Shown here: positions 33,285 through 41,783 of the stretch, piece by piece
How the letters are laid out: each line of letters starts with the position of its first letter
Position numbering within the stretch: position 1 is the first letter of the stretch
NCBI RefSeq assembly: GCF_000622225.1
Contig: NZ_KK211412.1
Coordinates: 1 to 56,243 of the forward strand
Direction: 5' to 3'
Length of the DNA: 56,243 bases
Source: Roseomonas mucosa ATCC BAA-692
Lineage (GTDB): Bacteria > Pseudomonadota > Alphaproteobacteria > Acetobacterales > Acetobacteraceae
Position numbers and translations under genes: made by a program
The notes under the pieces: model-generated
What the model was told of the DNA's origin: nothing
Databases searched by the model: none
What the model saw: the letters and a program-made list of their open reading frames with translations, nothing else

Positions 33285-35063
33285 TCAGCGGAAGTAGTAG
33301 GCCGCCACGGCGGACTGGTAGATCAGGCTGAGCAGGTCGCGGCCGATCTGGAAGTATTTCGGATCGAGCCGGGGCATGGCGATCAGCTCGTCGCCCGGGC
33401 TGGGCCCCACGGCCGGGTCGAGGATGATCTCGCCGCTGGCCTTGCGGATCATGATGTTGCGGATGTCGCCCCGGTCGGCGAAGCCGCCGGCCTGGTCGAT
33501 ATACTGCTGCACCGTCATGCCGGCGCGCCAGACCACGGTGGTGGGGGAAAGGACCTCGCCCGCCACCATCACCGTCTGGCTGCGCTCGGGGATCACGATG
33601 GTATCGCCGTCCTCCAGCCGCACGTCGGCGCAGCGGCCGTTGCGGTCGGAGACGACGAGGCGCCCCTCCGGCTTGATGCGCCGGCCGCGCTGGATGTAGC
33701 CGAGCACGAGCTGCGCCTCGGTGTTGCGGATCTCCGCCACGCCGGTGGTGGCGGCAGTGGACATGAAGAGCTGCCGTTCCAGCCGGTCGAGAGATTCGTT
33801 CAGCGCGCGCTGCTGCTGCGCGGCGATGCGCGGGCGCAGCAGATAGACCGAGGCGGTGTCGGCCAGGCGCGGGTCCACCGACACGTAGTCGAGGAGCTGG
33901 CAGAGCCCGACATCGCGTTCGGCGATCAGCACGGAGGGGCCGATGCGGCTGCCCTCGATGTTCACGCGCACCGTGGGCGGCGGGGCGTCGGTGATGAAGC
34001 TCACCACGTCCTGGTCGCTCAGGGAGAGGCTGCGGAGCTGCGCCGTGGTGACGTAGCGGGCATAGGGCTGGCCGCTGCGGGTGCCGCGCACGACCACGTT
34101 GGTGGCCGCCGGCAGGGGTGCCGCGAGGTCGATCAGCTCGGCACCCGACATGGCGCGGCCCGGCACCTCGAAGAGGTAGTTGTTGCGGACCGAGCCGTTG
34201 ACGCCCACCAGCGCGCCCTGCCTGGCCACGATGATGGTGTCGTTGTCCTGCATGGTGATGGCGGGAAGCTGGCCACGCAGCAGGAAGGCGTAGAGGTCGA
34301 TCTTCGCGACGGTGCGGCCGCCGCGCTGGACGGAGATGTCGCGGAAGGAGCCGCGCACCGGATCGACGCCGCCGGCGCGCACCAGGAAGTCCAGCACCGT
34401 CTCGGCGCCGGAGCCGGTGTGGCGGCCGGGGGTGCGGACGAAGCCGGTGACGAAGACGCCGATGCGGTTGGCGTTCAGCAGCACGGCATAGACCTGGACC
34501 TGCTGCGTGTAGATGCGGCGGACCTCGGATTCCACGACCTTCTGCAGGTCGCCCGAGCGGGTGCCGGCGATGCGGATCGGGCCGATCGAGGGCAGGAAGA
34601 GGTTGCCGTCGGGATCGACCTGGCCGACCGCCTCGGCCTCCACCGCGCCCCAGACGCGGACGCTGACGCGGTCGCCCGGGGCGATGCGGTAGTTCGGCGT
34701 CGGCGCGTCGATGGCGCTGGGCGAGTTCCGGGTGAAGAGCGAGGCGCCGAAGACGGCGCGCGTCGGGCCGGGAAAGCGGTCGGGCTCCGCCAGGGGGCCG
34801 GTGGCGTTGGCGCCACCCTCGGCCTCGGTGGCGGCGCCCTCGCGGTTGATCTGCGTCTCGCTGCCGAGCAGGCGGTCGATCTGCGACGGGGCCAGGGAGT
34901 TGTCGGAGCCGCCGCCATTGGCGGTCTGGCCCGACAGCCGCCCGGGCACGGCCTGCCCCACCGTCTGCTGCGACTGCTGCAGCATCTGCGGCAGGGTCTG
35001 TGCCTTGGCGGCAGTCGGCAACAGCGGCACCAGCAGGGCCGCGGCCAGGATCAGCGCACGCAT
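33285..35063 (-). CDS. kpsD: Capsular polysaccharide export protein (Wza/KpsD family, SLBB domains)
   Basis: 592 residues from ATG 35063, chosen because GGGGGA lies nine bases upstream; ATG 35072 lacks room for a site. Signal peptide MRALILAAALLVPLLPTAAK ends at AQ. The poly_export domain starts NYRIAPGDRVSVRVWGAVEA and several SLBB beta-grasp repeats follow (GVFVTGFVRTPGRHTGSGAE, ALVGVNGSVRNNYLFEVPGR, MVAGEVLSPTTVVWRAGMTV). It is the periplasmic/outer-membrane part of a group 2 capsule exporter. There is no lipobox, as in KpsD and unlike Wza. It is the last gene of the export operon. Confidence 0.9.
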   Translation of the reverse strand: MRALILAAALLVPLLPTAAKAQTLPQMLQQSQQTVGQAVPGRLSGQTANGGGSDNSLAPSQIDRLLGSETQINREGAATEAEGGANATGPLAEPDRFPGPTRAVFGASLFTRNSPSAIDAPTPNYRIAPGDRVSVRVWGAVEAEAVGQVDPDGNLFLPSIGPIRIAGTRSGDLQKVVESEVRRIYTQQVQVYAVLLNANRIGVFVTGFVRTPGRHTGSGAETVLDFLVRAGGVDPVRGSFRDISVQRGGRTVAKIDLYAFLLRGQLPAITMQDNDTIIVARQGALVGVNGSVRNNYLFEVPGRAMSGAELIDLAAPLPAATNVVVRGTRSGQPYARYVTTAQLRSLSLSDQDVVSFITDAPPPTVRVNIEGSRIGPSVLIAERDVGLCQLLDYVSVDPRLADTASVYLLRPRIAAQQQRALNESLDRLERQLFMSTAATTGVAEIRNTEAQLVLGYIQRGRRIKPEGRLVVSDRNGRCADVRLEDGDTIVIPERSQTVMVAGEVLSPTTVVWRAGMTVQQYIDQAGGFADRGDIRNIMIRKASGEIILDPAVGPSPGDELIAMPRLDPKYFQIGRDLLSLIYQSAVAAYYFR

Positions 35064-35115
35064 CTCATGCATCCCCCAAACAACAGTGACGCCAACCTGT
35101 CCCCCTCCCCGGGGA

Positions 35116-36315
35116 TCAGGAGGCGTGTTCCCGAACGCCGGCGACGACGAGCCAGCCCATCGCGTAGAGCACGCAAAGGATCGCGAAGAGGCTGCCCAGG
35201 ATGAATCCGGCCTTCGGATACTCGGCCTCCTGGGCCATGTTCGGCTCCACCACGCGGGCCAGGAAGAGTGCCTGGCGCTGCGCGTCCACCCGCGCCGTCT
35301 CCAGCGAGGCGGTGGCGGAGGCGAGCTGCTTGTCGGCGAATTCCCGCTCCAGCAGCAGGCGCTCATAGCCCGCGAGCTGCTGCGGCAGCGCCTGCCGGCC
35401 GTCGGCCGTGATGCGGGCGCGCTCGATGGCGATCTGGCGCTCCAGCGCGTCGATCCGGTTCTGCACGTTGCGCAGCTCCGGGTTGCCGGGGCGCAGATAG
35501 GCGGTCTTCTCGATCAGCTCGGCACGGGCCTGGGTCAGCGTCGCCTCCAGCTTGGCCACGATCTCCAGGCTGGCCTTGGCCTCGCTGGCGGGATCGACGA
35601 GACGCTCGCGGACGCGGAAATCGGTCACCGCCTCGCGCGCCGCGATCACCCGCTGCTCGGCGCGGGTGACCTCGGCGCGGGCGACGTTCAGCGTGTTCTC
35701 GCGCGCGCGGTCGCCGAGCTTGTTCACGAGCCCTTCGGAGAGGGTGAGCAGCGCCTCGGCGACGGCCTGGGCGTCCTCGGTCCGGAAGGCGCGCACGCTG
35801 AGCGTGACCGTGCCGGAGGAGCTGTCATGCGAGACGTTGACCATGCGCTTGTAGTACTTGAGCAGCCGCTCCGCCGGCGGGTCGCTGTCCCAGAGCCGCG
35901 CCACGAGATCCGCCTCGGGCCGCCGCCAGATCTCCACGAGGTTCAGCGTCCGCTGCACGCCGTCCAGCGCGTCGCGCGACTTGATGAAGTCCACGATCGC
36001 CAGCGCGTCCTCGTTGGAGGAGGTGAATCCGGCCGAGGTCAGCAGCGAGCCGAGGGCGCTGGAGGCGGTGGGCCCGCCGGAGCGGGTGCGGACGAGGAAG
36101 CGCGCCTCGCTCTGGTACTGCGGCGTGGCGACCAGCAGGAAATAGGTGGAGGCGATGAGCATCGGCAGGCCGATGACCAGCAGGATCATGCGGTAGCGGT
36201 GCAGCAGCGCCTGCAGCCGGCCGCGGCGGCGCGGCAGCGGCGGCAGGACGTTGCTGCCCTCGAGGCCGCCTGTCGCGTCAAAGGGACTGATAGGCGGCGA
36301 TAGCTTCATCGACAT
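35116..36315 (-). CDS. kpsE: Capsule export inner-membrane protein KpsE
   Basis: 399 residues. An N-terminal transmembrane helix (MILLVIGLPMLIASTYFLLV, about 43-62) and a C-terminal one (AGFILGSLFAILCVLYAMGW, about 371-390) flank a long periplasmic region. That region holds coiled coils (VARAEVTRAEQRVIAAREAV, KASLEIVAKLEATLTQARAE). This is the PCP-3 layout of KpsE/CtrB/RkpR-like proteins that span between the ABC transporter and KpsD. Its first 38 bases overlap the end of kpsT. Confidence 0.92.
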   Translation of the reverse strand: MSMKLSPPISPFDATGGLEGSNVLPPLPRRRGRLQALLHRYRMILLVIGLPMLIASTYFLLVATPQYQSEARFLVRTRSGGPTASSALGSLLTSAGFTSSNEDALAIVDFIKSRDALDGVQRTLNLVEIWRRPEADLVARLWDSDPPAERLLKYYKRMVNVSHDSSSGTVTLSVRAFRTEDAQAVAEALLTLSEGLVNKLGDRARENTLNVARAEVTRAEQRVIAAREAVTDFRVRERLVDPASEAKASLEIVAKLEATLTQARAELIEKTAYLRPGNPELRNVQNRIDALERQIAIERARITADGRQALPQQLAGYERLLLEREFADKQLASATASLETARVDAQRQALFLARVVEPNMAQEAEYPKAGFILGSLFAILCVLYAMGWLVVAGVREHAS

Positions 36316-36925
36316 CCTCGTAGAAATCCAGGCGGCCCTGGCGGAGCACGCCGGCCGTCCGGCAGAAGAGGCGGACCTGTTCCGGGCTGTGGGAGACCAT
36401 CAGCAGGGCGGAGCGGGACAGGCGCTCCTCCATGGCCTGGTGCGTGCGGTCCACGAAGCGGGCATCGCCGGCGCCCACGGCCTCGTCCACCAGGTAGCAG
36501 TCGAAGTCCACCGCGAAGGAGAGGCCGAGCAGGAGGCGGCTCATCATGCCGGCGGAATAGGTGCGGACGGGTTCGTGGAAATAGGGACCGAGCTCGGCGA
36601 AGTCCTGCACGTAGTCGAGGACCTGCCGCACCGGGATGCCGTAGATGCGGGCGATGAAGCGAGCGTTGTCGGCGCCGGTGAGGCTGCTCTGCACGCCGAT
36701 GCCGGAGGCGAGCGGCCAGCTTACCGACATGTCCTTCCAGACCCGTCCGACGGTCGGCATCTCCACGCCCGCGAAGATCCGCAGCAGCGTGGACTTGCCG
36801 GCGCCGTTGCGGCCGAGGATGCCGACCGCGTCGCCCGGATGGACCACCATGTTCACGCCTTGGAGCACCTGCTTCACCCCGGCGCGGGTGTGGTAGGCCT
36901 TCCAGACGTTTTCCAGCACCAGCAT
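36278..36925 (-). CDS. kpsT: Capsule export ABC transporter ATPase KpsT
   Basis: 215 residues. Walker A GILGRNGAGKSTLLRIFAG, signature-like region VRTYSAGMMSRLLLGLSFAV, Walker B CYLVDEAVGAGDARF and the H-loop MVSHSPEQV. The short length and the YSAGM form of the signature are typical for KpsT/CtrD/RkpS-type capsule exporters. It powers polysaccharide transfer through KpsM. Only 4 bp separate it from kpsM upstream. Confidence 0.95.
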   Translation of the reverse strand: MLVLENVWKAYHTRAGVKQVLQGVNMVVHPGDAVGILGRNGAGKSTLLRIFAGVEMPTVGRVWKDMSVSWPLASGIGVQSSLTGADNARFIARIYGIPVRQVLDYVQDFAELGPYFHEPVRTYSAGMMSRLLLGLSFAVDFDCYLVDEAVGAGDARFVDRTHQAMEERLSRSALLMVSHSPEQVRLFCRTAGVLRQGRLDFYEDVDEAIAAYQSL

Positions 36926-36929
36926 GGCG

Positions 36930-37730
36930 TCAGTACATGCTCAGCTTGCTGCGCACGGCGCGCAGCGCCAGCATGCCGGTGACGTTGCTGCCGACGATCC
37001 ATTCGAGGATGTAGACCGTGTCGTAGTAGGAGGGGAGCTGGTCGCCGAACTGGCCGTCGCGGATCATCTCGTGGATGTTGATCAGCGGCATCCAGAGCAG
37101 GATCTCGCGCCATTCCGGGGAGAACCAGTTCAGCGCGAAGAAGGCGCCGGAGACGGGCATCAGCAGGTAGGTCACGGGGTGGACGAGGCGGTCGAAACCT
37201 TCCCAGCGCCCCCCGGCCGAGGCCAGCAGGAGCGACAGGCCGTGGCTGAGCAGGATCATGCAGGACACGCCGAGGATCAGCAGGCCGGGATTGGCCGGCG
37301 GCTTCTCCGCGACAAAGGAGCAGACCGCGACGATCACCACGATCACGCCGAGGATGGCGGAGGATTCGAGGATGTTGCGCGCCAGCATGATGTCCAGCAG
37401 CGTCACGCGCTGGTGGTAGAGCAGGGTGAGGTTGGAATGGATCGCGCTGGGGGCGCGGGTGACGACGGAGCGGAAGACGAAGAAGGGCACGTAGCCGAAC
37501 ATCGAGAACAGGAAGGGATCGATGCCCCCCGGCATGTCATGCCCCGACAGGGAGTGGAGCATGCCCACCGCCGTGCCCAGGGTCAGCGGTTCGAGGAAGA
37601 GCCAGAGGAAGCCGATGTTGTGGCGGCCGAAGCGCGTATGCAGCTCGCGCATGAAAAGCGCCCCCACCACGGCACGCTGCACGTGGAAGGATTCCAGCAG
37701 GCTCGGCTTTTCCCCGTAGGAGATGCTCAC
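36930..37730 (-). CDS. kpsM: Capsule export ABC transporter permease KpsM
   Basis: 266 residues, ABC-2 type permease with six hydrophobic segments (for example GFLWLFLEPLTLGTAVGMLH, SSAILGVIVVIVAVCSFVAE, LLILGVSCMILLSHGLSLLL). The N-terminal ALFMRELHTRFGRHNIGFLW is the conserved entry helix and REILLWMPLINIHEMIRDGQ is a family hallmark near the end. It forms the inner-membrane channel for the capsule chain with KpsT. Confidence 0.94.
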   Translation of the reverse strand: MSISYGEKPSLLESFHVQRAVVGALFMRELHTRFGRHNIGFLWLFLEPLTLGTAVGMLHSLSGHDMPGGIDPFLFSMFGYVPFFVFRSVVTRAPSAIHSNLTLLYHQRVTLLDIMLARNILESSAILGVIVVIVAVCSFVAEKPPANPGLLILGVSCMILLSHGLSLLLASAGGRWEGFDRLVHPVTYLLMPVSGAFFALNWFSPEWREILLWMPLINIHEMIRDGQFGDQLPSYYDTVYILEWIVGSNVTGMLALRAVRSKLSMY

Positions 37731-37736
37731 GTCAGG

Positions 37737-38117
37737 TCACAACTGTCCGAAGGTGCCGCCACTGAGCAGCGGACGGGTGGGCACCCAGCCGAGGGCGGGG
37801 TCCTGGCAATAGACGCGGCTGCCGGGGGCGCCGCCGATCTGCACCTCGCGGCAAGGGCGGCCGGAGGCGGCGTCATAGGCGCGCACCACCCGCACGCTGG
37901 CGACGCGGCCGCCATCGGGCAGGGGCAGGCTGGCCTGCTGGCCCGGCTGGGCCTGTCCGACGAAGGCGCCGATCGCATCCGCCTGGCGGGCCGGCGGCAG
38001 GGGCAGGTTCGGGCTCGCGGCGGAGGCGGCGGCCGGGGCAGGCTCCCATGTCAGCCCGATGCCGCGACCGCCGCATCCAGCCAGCAGGAGCGGAAGAAGG
38101 AGCAGAAACACTCTCAT
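37737..38117 (-). CDS. Putative lipoprotein leading the kps export operon
   Basis: 126 residues from ATG 38117. Signal peptide MRVFLLLLPLLLAGCG with lipobox LLAGC at about residue 15. The mature part is Ala/Pro-rich, then GGRVASVRVVRAYDAASGRPCREVQIGG and YCQDPALGWVP. The two Cys residues (PCRE and YCQ) and surroundings resemble the C-terminus of small surface-antigen-like lipoproteins. Family not recognised with certainty. Its stop is 6 bp before the kpsM start, so it is probably the first gene of the export operon and may help capsule export or attachment. Confidence 0.75.
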   Translation of the reverse strand: MRVFLLLLPLLLAGCGGRGIGLTWEPAPAAASAASPNLPLPPARQADAIGAFVGQAQPGQQASLPLPDGGRVASVRVVRAYDAASGRPCREVQIGGAPGSRVYCQDPALGWVPTRPLLSGGTFGQL

Positions 38118-38199
38118 ACCGCGAAAATCCTGAAGTTTGCCCGGCATTTCATCTACCCAAGGTAGCCGATCCCGCAACTGCGAGTAAAATGGTTAACGG

Positions 38200-40011
38200 A
38201 TGAAATTGACCACTCCTCTTACGGTTACGGAAGCGATGCTGGCTTCCTGGCCACACCTTCCCGGGTTCTGGCCGGATGCCGTGCTGGTCCGGGAACGGGT
38301 CGGGGTGGGACCGCTGCTGCTGCGGGAGGGCGATCCGGCGCCGCGGGGCTGGGCGGGGCTGGTACAGCGGGTCTCCTCCTCCCCCTTCGATCCGCCGGGC
38401 TTCGCCGAGCACCGGGCGCCGCCGATCCTCTTCGCGCCCGGCCTAGCGGGGACCGCCGGCCCGGAGGAGCGGGACGAGGCGGCGGCGCTGGCGCGGCGCC
38501 ACCGGCTGGGCGGGCCGCCCGGGCTGCCCGATCCCGGGGGCGAGGCGCTGGGCGGCGAGGTCCGCGGGGATGCGCTCTGCTTCACGGAGGCGGCGGCGCG
38601 GCGGGTCCTGGCGGAAGGGGGGAGGCCGGCGTTGACGCGCGACCCCTGGACGGGGTTCCTGCCCGGCCCCGTGCCGGGCGCGGCGCGGTTGGAGCGGCGC
38701 GTCTCGCCCTGGAGCCTGATCGACCTCGCCACGGAGATGCAGGGCGCCATCCGGGGCGCGGGGTGGGCCATGGCGGTGCTGGCGCGGATCGCGGGCCTCT
38801 CCTGCCCCGATGCGCCACCGGGCGACCTGGCGGAGGCGCGGGCGGCGGACCCGTTCCGGCGCAGCCCCCTCCCCTTGCCCGAGGCGATGGAGATGCTGCG
38901 CTTCTGGCGGGAGCGGGAGGGGGAGAACCGGCGCGTCTCTGTCTGCCTGGGCATCGCGCGCTGGAAGCGGGCGCAGGTCGGCGCGCTGCTGGGGCGCGAC
39001 AACGGCGCGGCGCCATGCTTCGCGGAGAGCGCGGAAGGCGCGCTGCGGATGGCCCGCACGGCGCAGGAGCGGGGCGAGGCCGGCGGGATCGCCGTCTGGG
39101 CCTCGCGCGAGAAGCCGGGACTGCGCGCGCAAGGGCTGCCGGTGCTGGCGCTGGAGGATGGCTTCCTGCGCTCGCGCGGGCTGGGGGCGCGGTTCCTGCC
39201 GGGGGCCTCCTACTGCCTCGACGGGCGCGGGGCCTATTACGACCCGGCGCAGCCCTCGGATCTGGAGCTGATCCTGCAGCGGGGGGTGGCGGACCGGGCG
39301 CTGCTGGCACGGGCGCGGGCGCTGCGCGCGGCGATCGTGGAACGCGGCATCGGCAAGTACCACCTGGGCGGGGAGGTTCCGCCCATCGCGGCACCGGCGG
39401 GGCGGCCGGTCCTGCTGGTGCCCGGGCAGGTGCAGGACGATGCCTCGGTGCGCTGCGGCGGCGGGGCGATCCAGTCCAACCTCGCGCTGTTGCGGGCGGT
39501 GCGGGCGGCGCGGCCGGAAGGGTTCATCCTCTACAAGCCGCATCCGGACCTGGAGGCGGGGTTCCGCAAGGGGCGGATCGCGGCGGCGGAACTGGCGGCG
39601 GTGGCGGACCAGGTGGTGGTGGGCGCGCCGCTCTCCGGCCTGTTCCCGCTGGTGGACGAGGTGCACACGCTGACCTCGCTTTCCGGCTTCGAGGCGCTGC
39701 TGCGCGGCGTGCCGGTCGTGACCTACGGGCGCCCTTTCTATGCCGGCTGGGGACTGACCGAGGACCGGGCGCCGGAAGGCTTTCCGCCCGGGCGGCGCGG
39801 CGTGGCGCGGTCGCTGGAGGAGCTGGTGGCGGCGACGCTGCTCCTCTACCCGCGCTACATCGACCCGGTGACGCTGCTGCCCTGCCAGGCCGAGCTGATC
39901 CTGGAACGCTTGGAAGATCCCGACGCCTGGAAGCTCTCGCCCCTGACCCTGCATCGCGGGCTGGAAGGGCGGCTCCGGCGCTGGATCGCGCGGCTGGCCG
40001 GGCGGCGGTAG
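38200..40011 (+). CDS. kpsC: Capsule polysaccharide glycosyltransferase, KpsC type (Kdo linker synthesis)
   Basis: 603 residues. The second half is a clear KpsC module: VCLGIARWKRAQVGALLG, LALEDGFLRSRGLGARFLPG, VLLVPGQVQDDASVRCGGG, YKPHPDLEAGFRKG, LTSLSGFEALLRGVPVVTYG and PFYAGWGLTEDR. KpsC proteins usually hold two such modules that add beta-Kdo in two linkages; here the first about 230 residues keep only weak traces (SPWSLIDLATEMQGAIRGAG) and no EDGF motif. It therefore looks like one active module plus a degenerate one. It is divergent from the export operon, 82 bp away, and faces kpsS across a repeat. Confidence 0.87.
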   Translation: MKLTTPLTVTEAMLASWPHLPGFWPDAVLVRERVGVGPLLLREGDPAPRGWAGLVQRVSSSPFDPPGFAEHRAPPILFAPGLAGTAGPEERDEAAALARRHRLGGPPGLPDPGGEALGGEVRGDALCFTEAAARRVLAEGGRPALTRDPWTGFLPGPVPGAARLERRVSPWSLIDLATEMQGAIRGAGWAMAVLARIAGLSCPDAPPGDLAEARAADPFRRSPLPLPEAMEMLRFWREREGENRRVSVCLGIARWKRAQVGALLGRDNGAAPCFAESAEGALRMARTAQERGEAGGIAVWASREKPGLRAQGLPVLALEDGFLRSRGLGARFLPGASYCLDGRGAYYDPAQPSDLELILQRGVADRALLARARALRAAIVERGIGKYHLGGEVPPIAAPAGRPVLLVPGQVQDDASVRCGGGAIQSNLALLRAVRAARPEGFILYKPHPDLEAGFRKGRIAAAELAAVADQVVVGAPLSGLFPLVDEVHTLTSLSGFEALLRGVPVVTYGRPFYAGWGLTEDRAPEGFPPGRRGVARSLEELVAATLLLYPRYIDPVTLLPCQAELILERLEDPDAWKLSPLTLHRGLEGRLRRWIARLAGRR

Positions 40012-40049
40012 GGGCGTTCGGACACGCCTCGCGGTTGCCGTTGCTCTGT

Positions 40050-40361
40050 CCCGGGTGAAAGGCGCTGCCTTTCCCCCGGACCCCCTATCCGCCAGGACCC
40101 TGCGGGCCCTGGACCCGGTTCGTTGGCGCTCGCTGATGCCGGATCGCGCCGGAGAGCATGGCTCTCCGGCGGATTGCCGGTGCCGCCCGTGCGGAAACGG
40201 TGTCTTTCTTTTCGGGAGCCCCGCCTTTCCACCTGCTCCCGGGGATCAGGCCGCAGGCTGACGGCCACCACGCAGAGCCAGCTCAGGCCCGGGGTCCGGG
40301 GACCGGCTCCGGTCCCCGGCGGAGAGGGGGGCCGGGCGGAGAGGCGGCGCCTCTCCCCCGG
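40050..40361. repeat. Intergenic multi-hairpin repeat, full copy (inverted)
   Basis: The same element as at 29880-30192 in the opposite orientation. The left terminal hairpin is GAAAGGC/GCCTTTC (40057-40073). Then come CCAGGACCC/GGGCCCTGG (40093-40112), CCGGAGAGC/GCTCTCCGG (40149-40169) and GGGGACCG/CGGTCCCC (40299-40318). The right terminal hairpin is GAGAGGC/GCCTCTC (40339-40355). It fills the space between the convergent kpsC and kpsS genes and has a hairpin facing each stop codon. Confidence 0.8.
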
Positions 40362-40397
40362 CGGCCAGCCATGAGGCGCAACGCCCGAAAGGCCATC

Positions 40398-41783
40398 CTA
40401 TCGCGACGGAACCGGGACCGGCGTCTCCATCCGCTGTGGTGGGGATTCCGCGAGGGGGTTGGTGGCGGCGCCGATGGGCGGCGGGACCGGGGCGGCGAGA
40501 GGCGGCAGGGCGGGCGCGGCGGTGAAGTCCAGCACGGGGGCGTTCAGCAGCCCGTGGTGCAGGCGGTGGGTGGCCTGCCGCACGGCGACGGCGAGGCCTT
40601 CCTTCGCGTAGTAGACGCCGCGGATGTGCAGGCAGTGGGCGATGCCGCGCAGGAAGCCCTCGCGCAGCGCCATGTCGGGGCGGGGCGGGTCGCGCCAGAA
40701 GGCGTCGAGCGGCCCGGCATGGGTGAGGCCGGGAATCCTGTAGATCGCCTGGCCCAGCGCGTGGGTGGGCAGGTTGTCGATCAGGGCGCGCAACCCGACG
40801 GTGCTGTTGACGGTGATGACGCCCTGCACGCTTTCGGTGATGTGGCCGAGATTGCCGCCGCCCAGGTAGTGCACGCGGCCGGCCACGCCGTGGCGCTGGG
40901 CGATGCGGCGGACGCGGCGCTTCCAGCGCTTGATGCCGGGGTCGAGCGGGTGGACCTTGACCAGCAGCTTCGCCTCGGCGGGCGCGTGGCGGGCGAAGGA
41001 TTCGATCACCTCCTCCATCGCCGTGTCGAGGTCGGGGTAGTGGGAATAGGCCCGCAGGGAGAAGTCCGTCTCCATCTGCATGGCGAAGAGGAAGAGCAGG
41101 CCCTTGCCCTGCAGCGCGCGCACGATGGCGTCGGCGCGGCGGTTGTCGTGGCGCCGGGTCAGCAGGCGCAGCAGCGTGCCCGCATAGACGGGGATCGGGT
41201 GATAGAGCTGGTGGCTGCGGTGGTGCGGAAAGGGCCAGCGCAGCATCGCCGTGAGATGGTAGGCGATGTCCCAGGCGGCCTGGCGCGGGAAGCTGTCGCG
41301 GTGATGCACCACGAGGTCGGGCGGCGGCAGGTTGCGGCCCATCTCGACGATGGTCTCGGGGTCGCGCGGGAACCGGCTCTCGGCATTCATGCCGTCGCGT
41401 TCCAGGACGATCCAGTCCGGGCGGATATAGCCGAAATCCGTGGCCACGACGCGCATGCCGCGGCGTCGGGCGATGGCGATGGCGGCGCGGTGCATCGGGC
41501 GCTGCTCGCCCAGAAGCACGAGGTCGGTGGCCTGGCGCTCCTCGCAGAGCGCCTCGAACCAGGCGGGCCAGTCGCCGGGGCGGCCACGGTAGCTCACGGC
41601 GTCGGGGCCGTGCCAGATCAGCCAGTCGCCGGCATTGAGGTTCACGCGCAGCACGTCGTGGCCGAGGGCGCGGAGCTCGGCGCCGACAAGACGGAAGAAG
41701 GGGCTGATCGGCCCTTGCAGGAACAGGAAGGACTTGTGCCCGGGCGGCGGGGTGCCGGCGCGGGTGGTGGCGATGGCGTTCAT
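40398..41783 (-). CDS. kpsS: Capsule polysaccharide glycosyltransferase, KpsS type
   Basis: 461 residues from ATG 41783. KpsS motifs: FLFLQGPISPFFRLVGAELR, GHDVLRVNLNAGDWLIW, VLLGEQRPMHRAAIAIAR, ATDFGYIRPDWIVLERDGMN, then AKLLVKVHPLDPGIKRWKRR and VQGVITVNSTVGLRALIDNL. KpsS adds the first Kdo to the lipid acceptor of group 2 capsules, after which KpsC extends the linker. It is the last gene of the rkpA-like operon, overlapping its upstream neighbour by 4 bp. The C-terminal 50 residues are a Pro-rich tail absent from most homologues. Confidence 0.9.
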   Translation of the reverse strand: MNAIATTRAGTPPPGHKSFLFLQGPISPFFRLVGAELRALGHDVLRVNLNAGDWLIWHGPDAVSYRGRPGDWPAWFEALCEERQATDLVLLGEQRPMHRAAIAIARRRGMRVVATDFGYIRPDWIVLERDGMNAESRFPRDPETIVEMGRNLPPPDLVVHHRDSFPRQAAWDIAYHLTAMLRWPFPHHRSHQLYHPIPVYAGTLLRLLTRRHDNRRADAIVRALQGKGLLFLFAMQMETDFSLRAYSHYPDLDTAMEEVIESFARHAPAEAKLLVKVHPLDPGIKRWKRRVRRIAQRHGVAGRVHYLGGGNLGHITESVQGVITVNSTVGLRALIDNLPTHALGQAIYRIPGLTHAGPLDAFWRDPPRPDMALREGFLRGIAHCLHIRGVYYAKEGLAVAVRQATHRLHHGLLNAPVLDFTAAPALPPLAAPVPPPIGAATNPLAESPPQRMETPVPVPSR

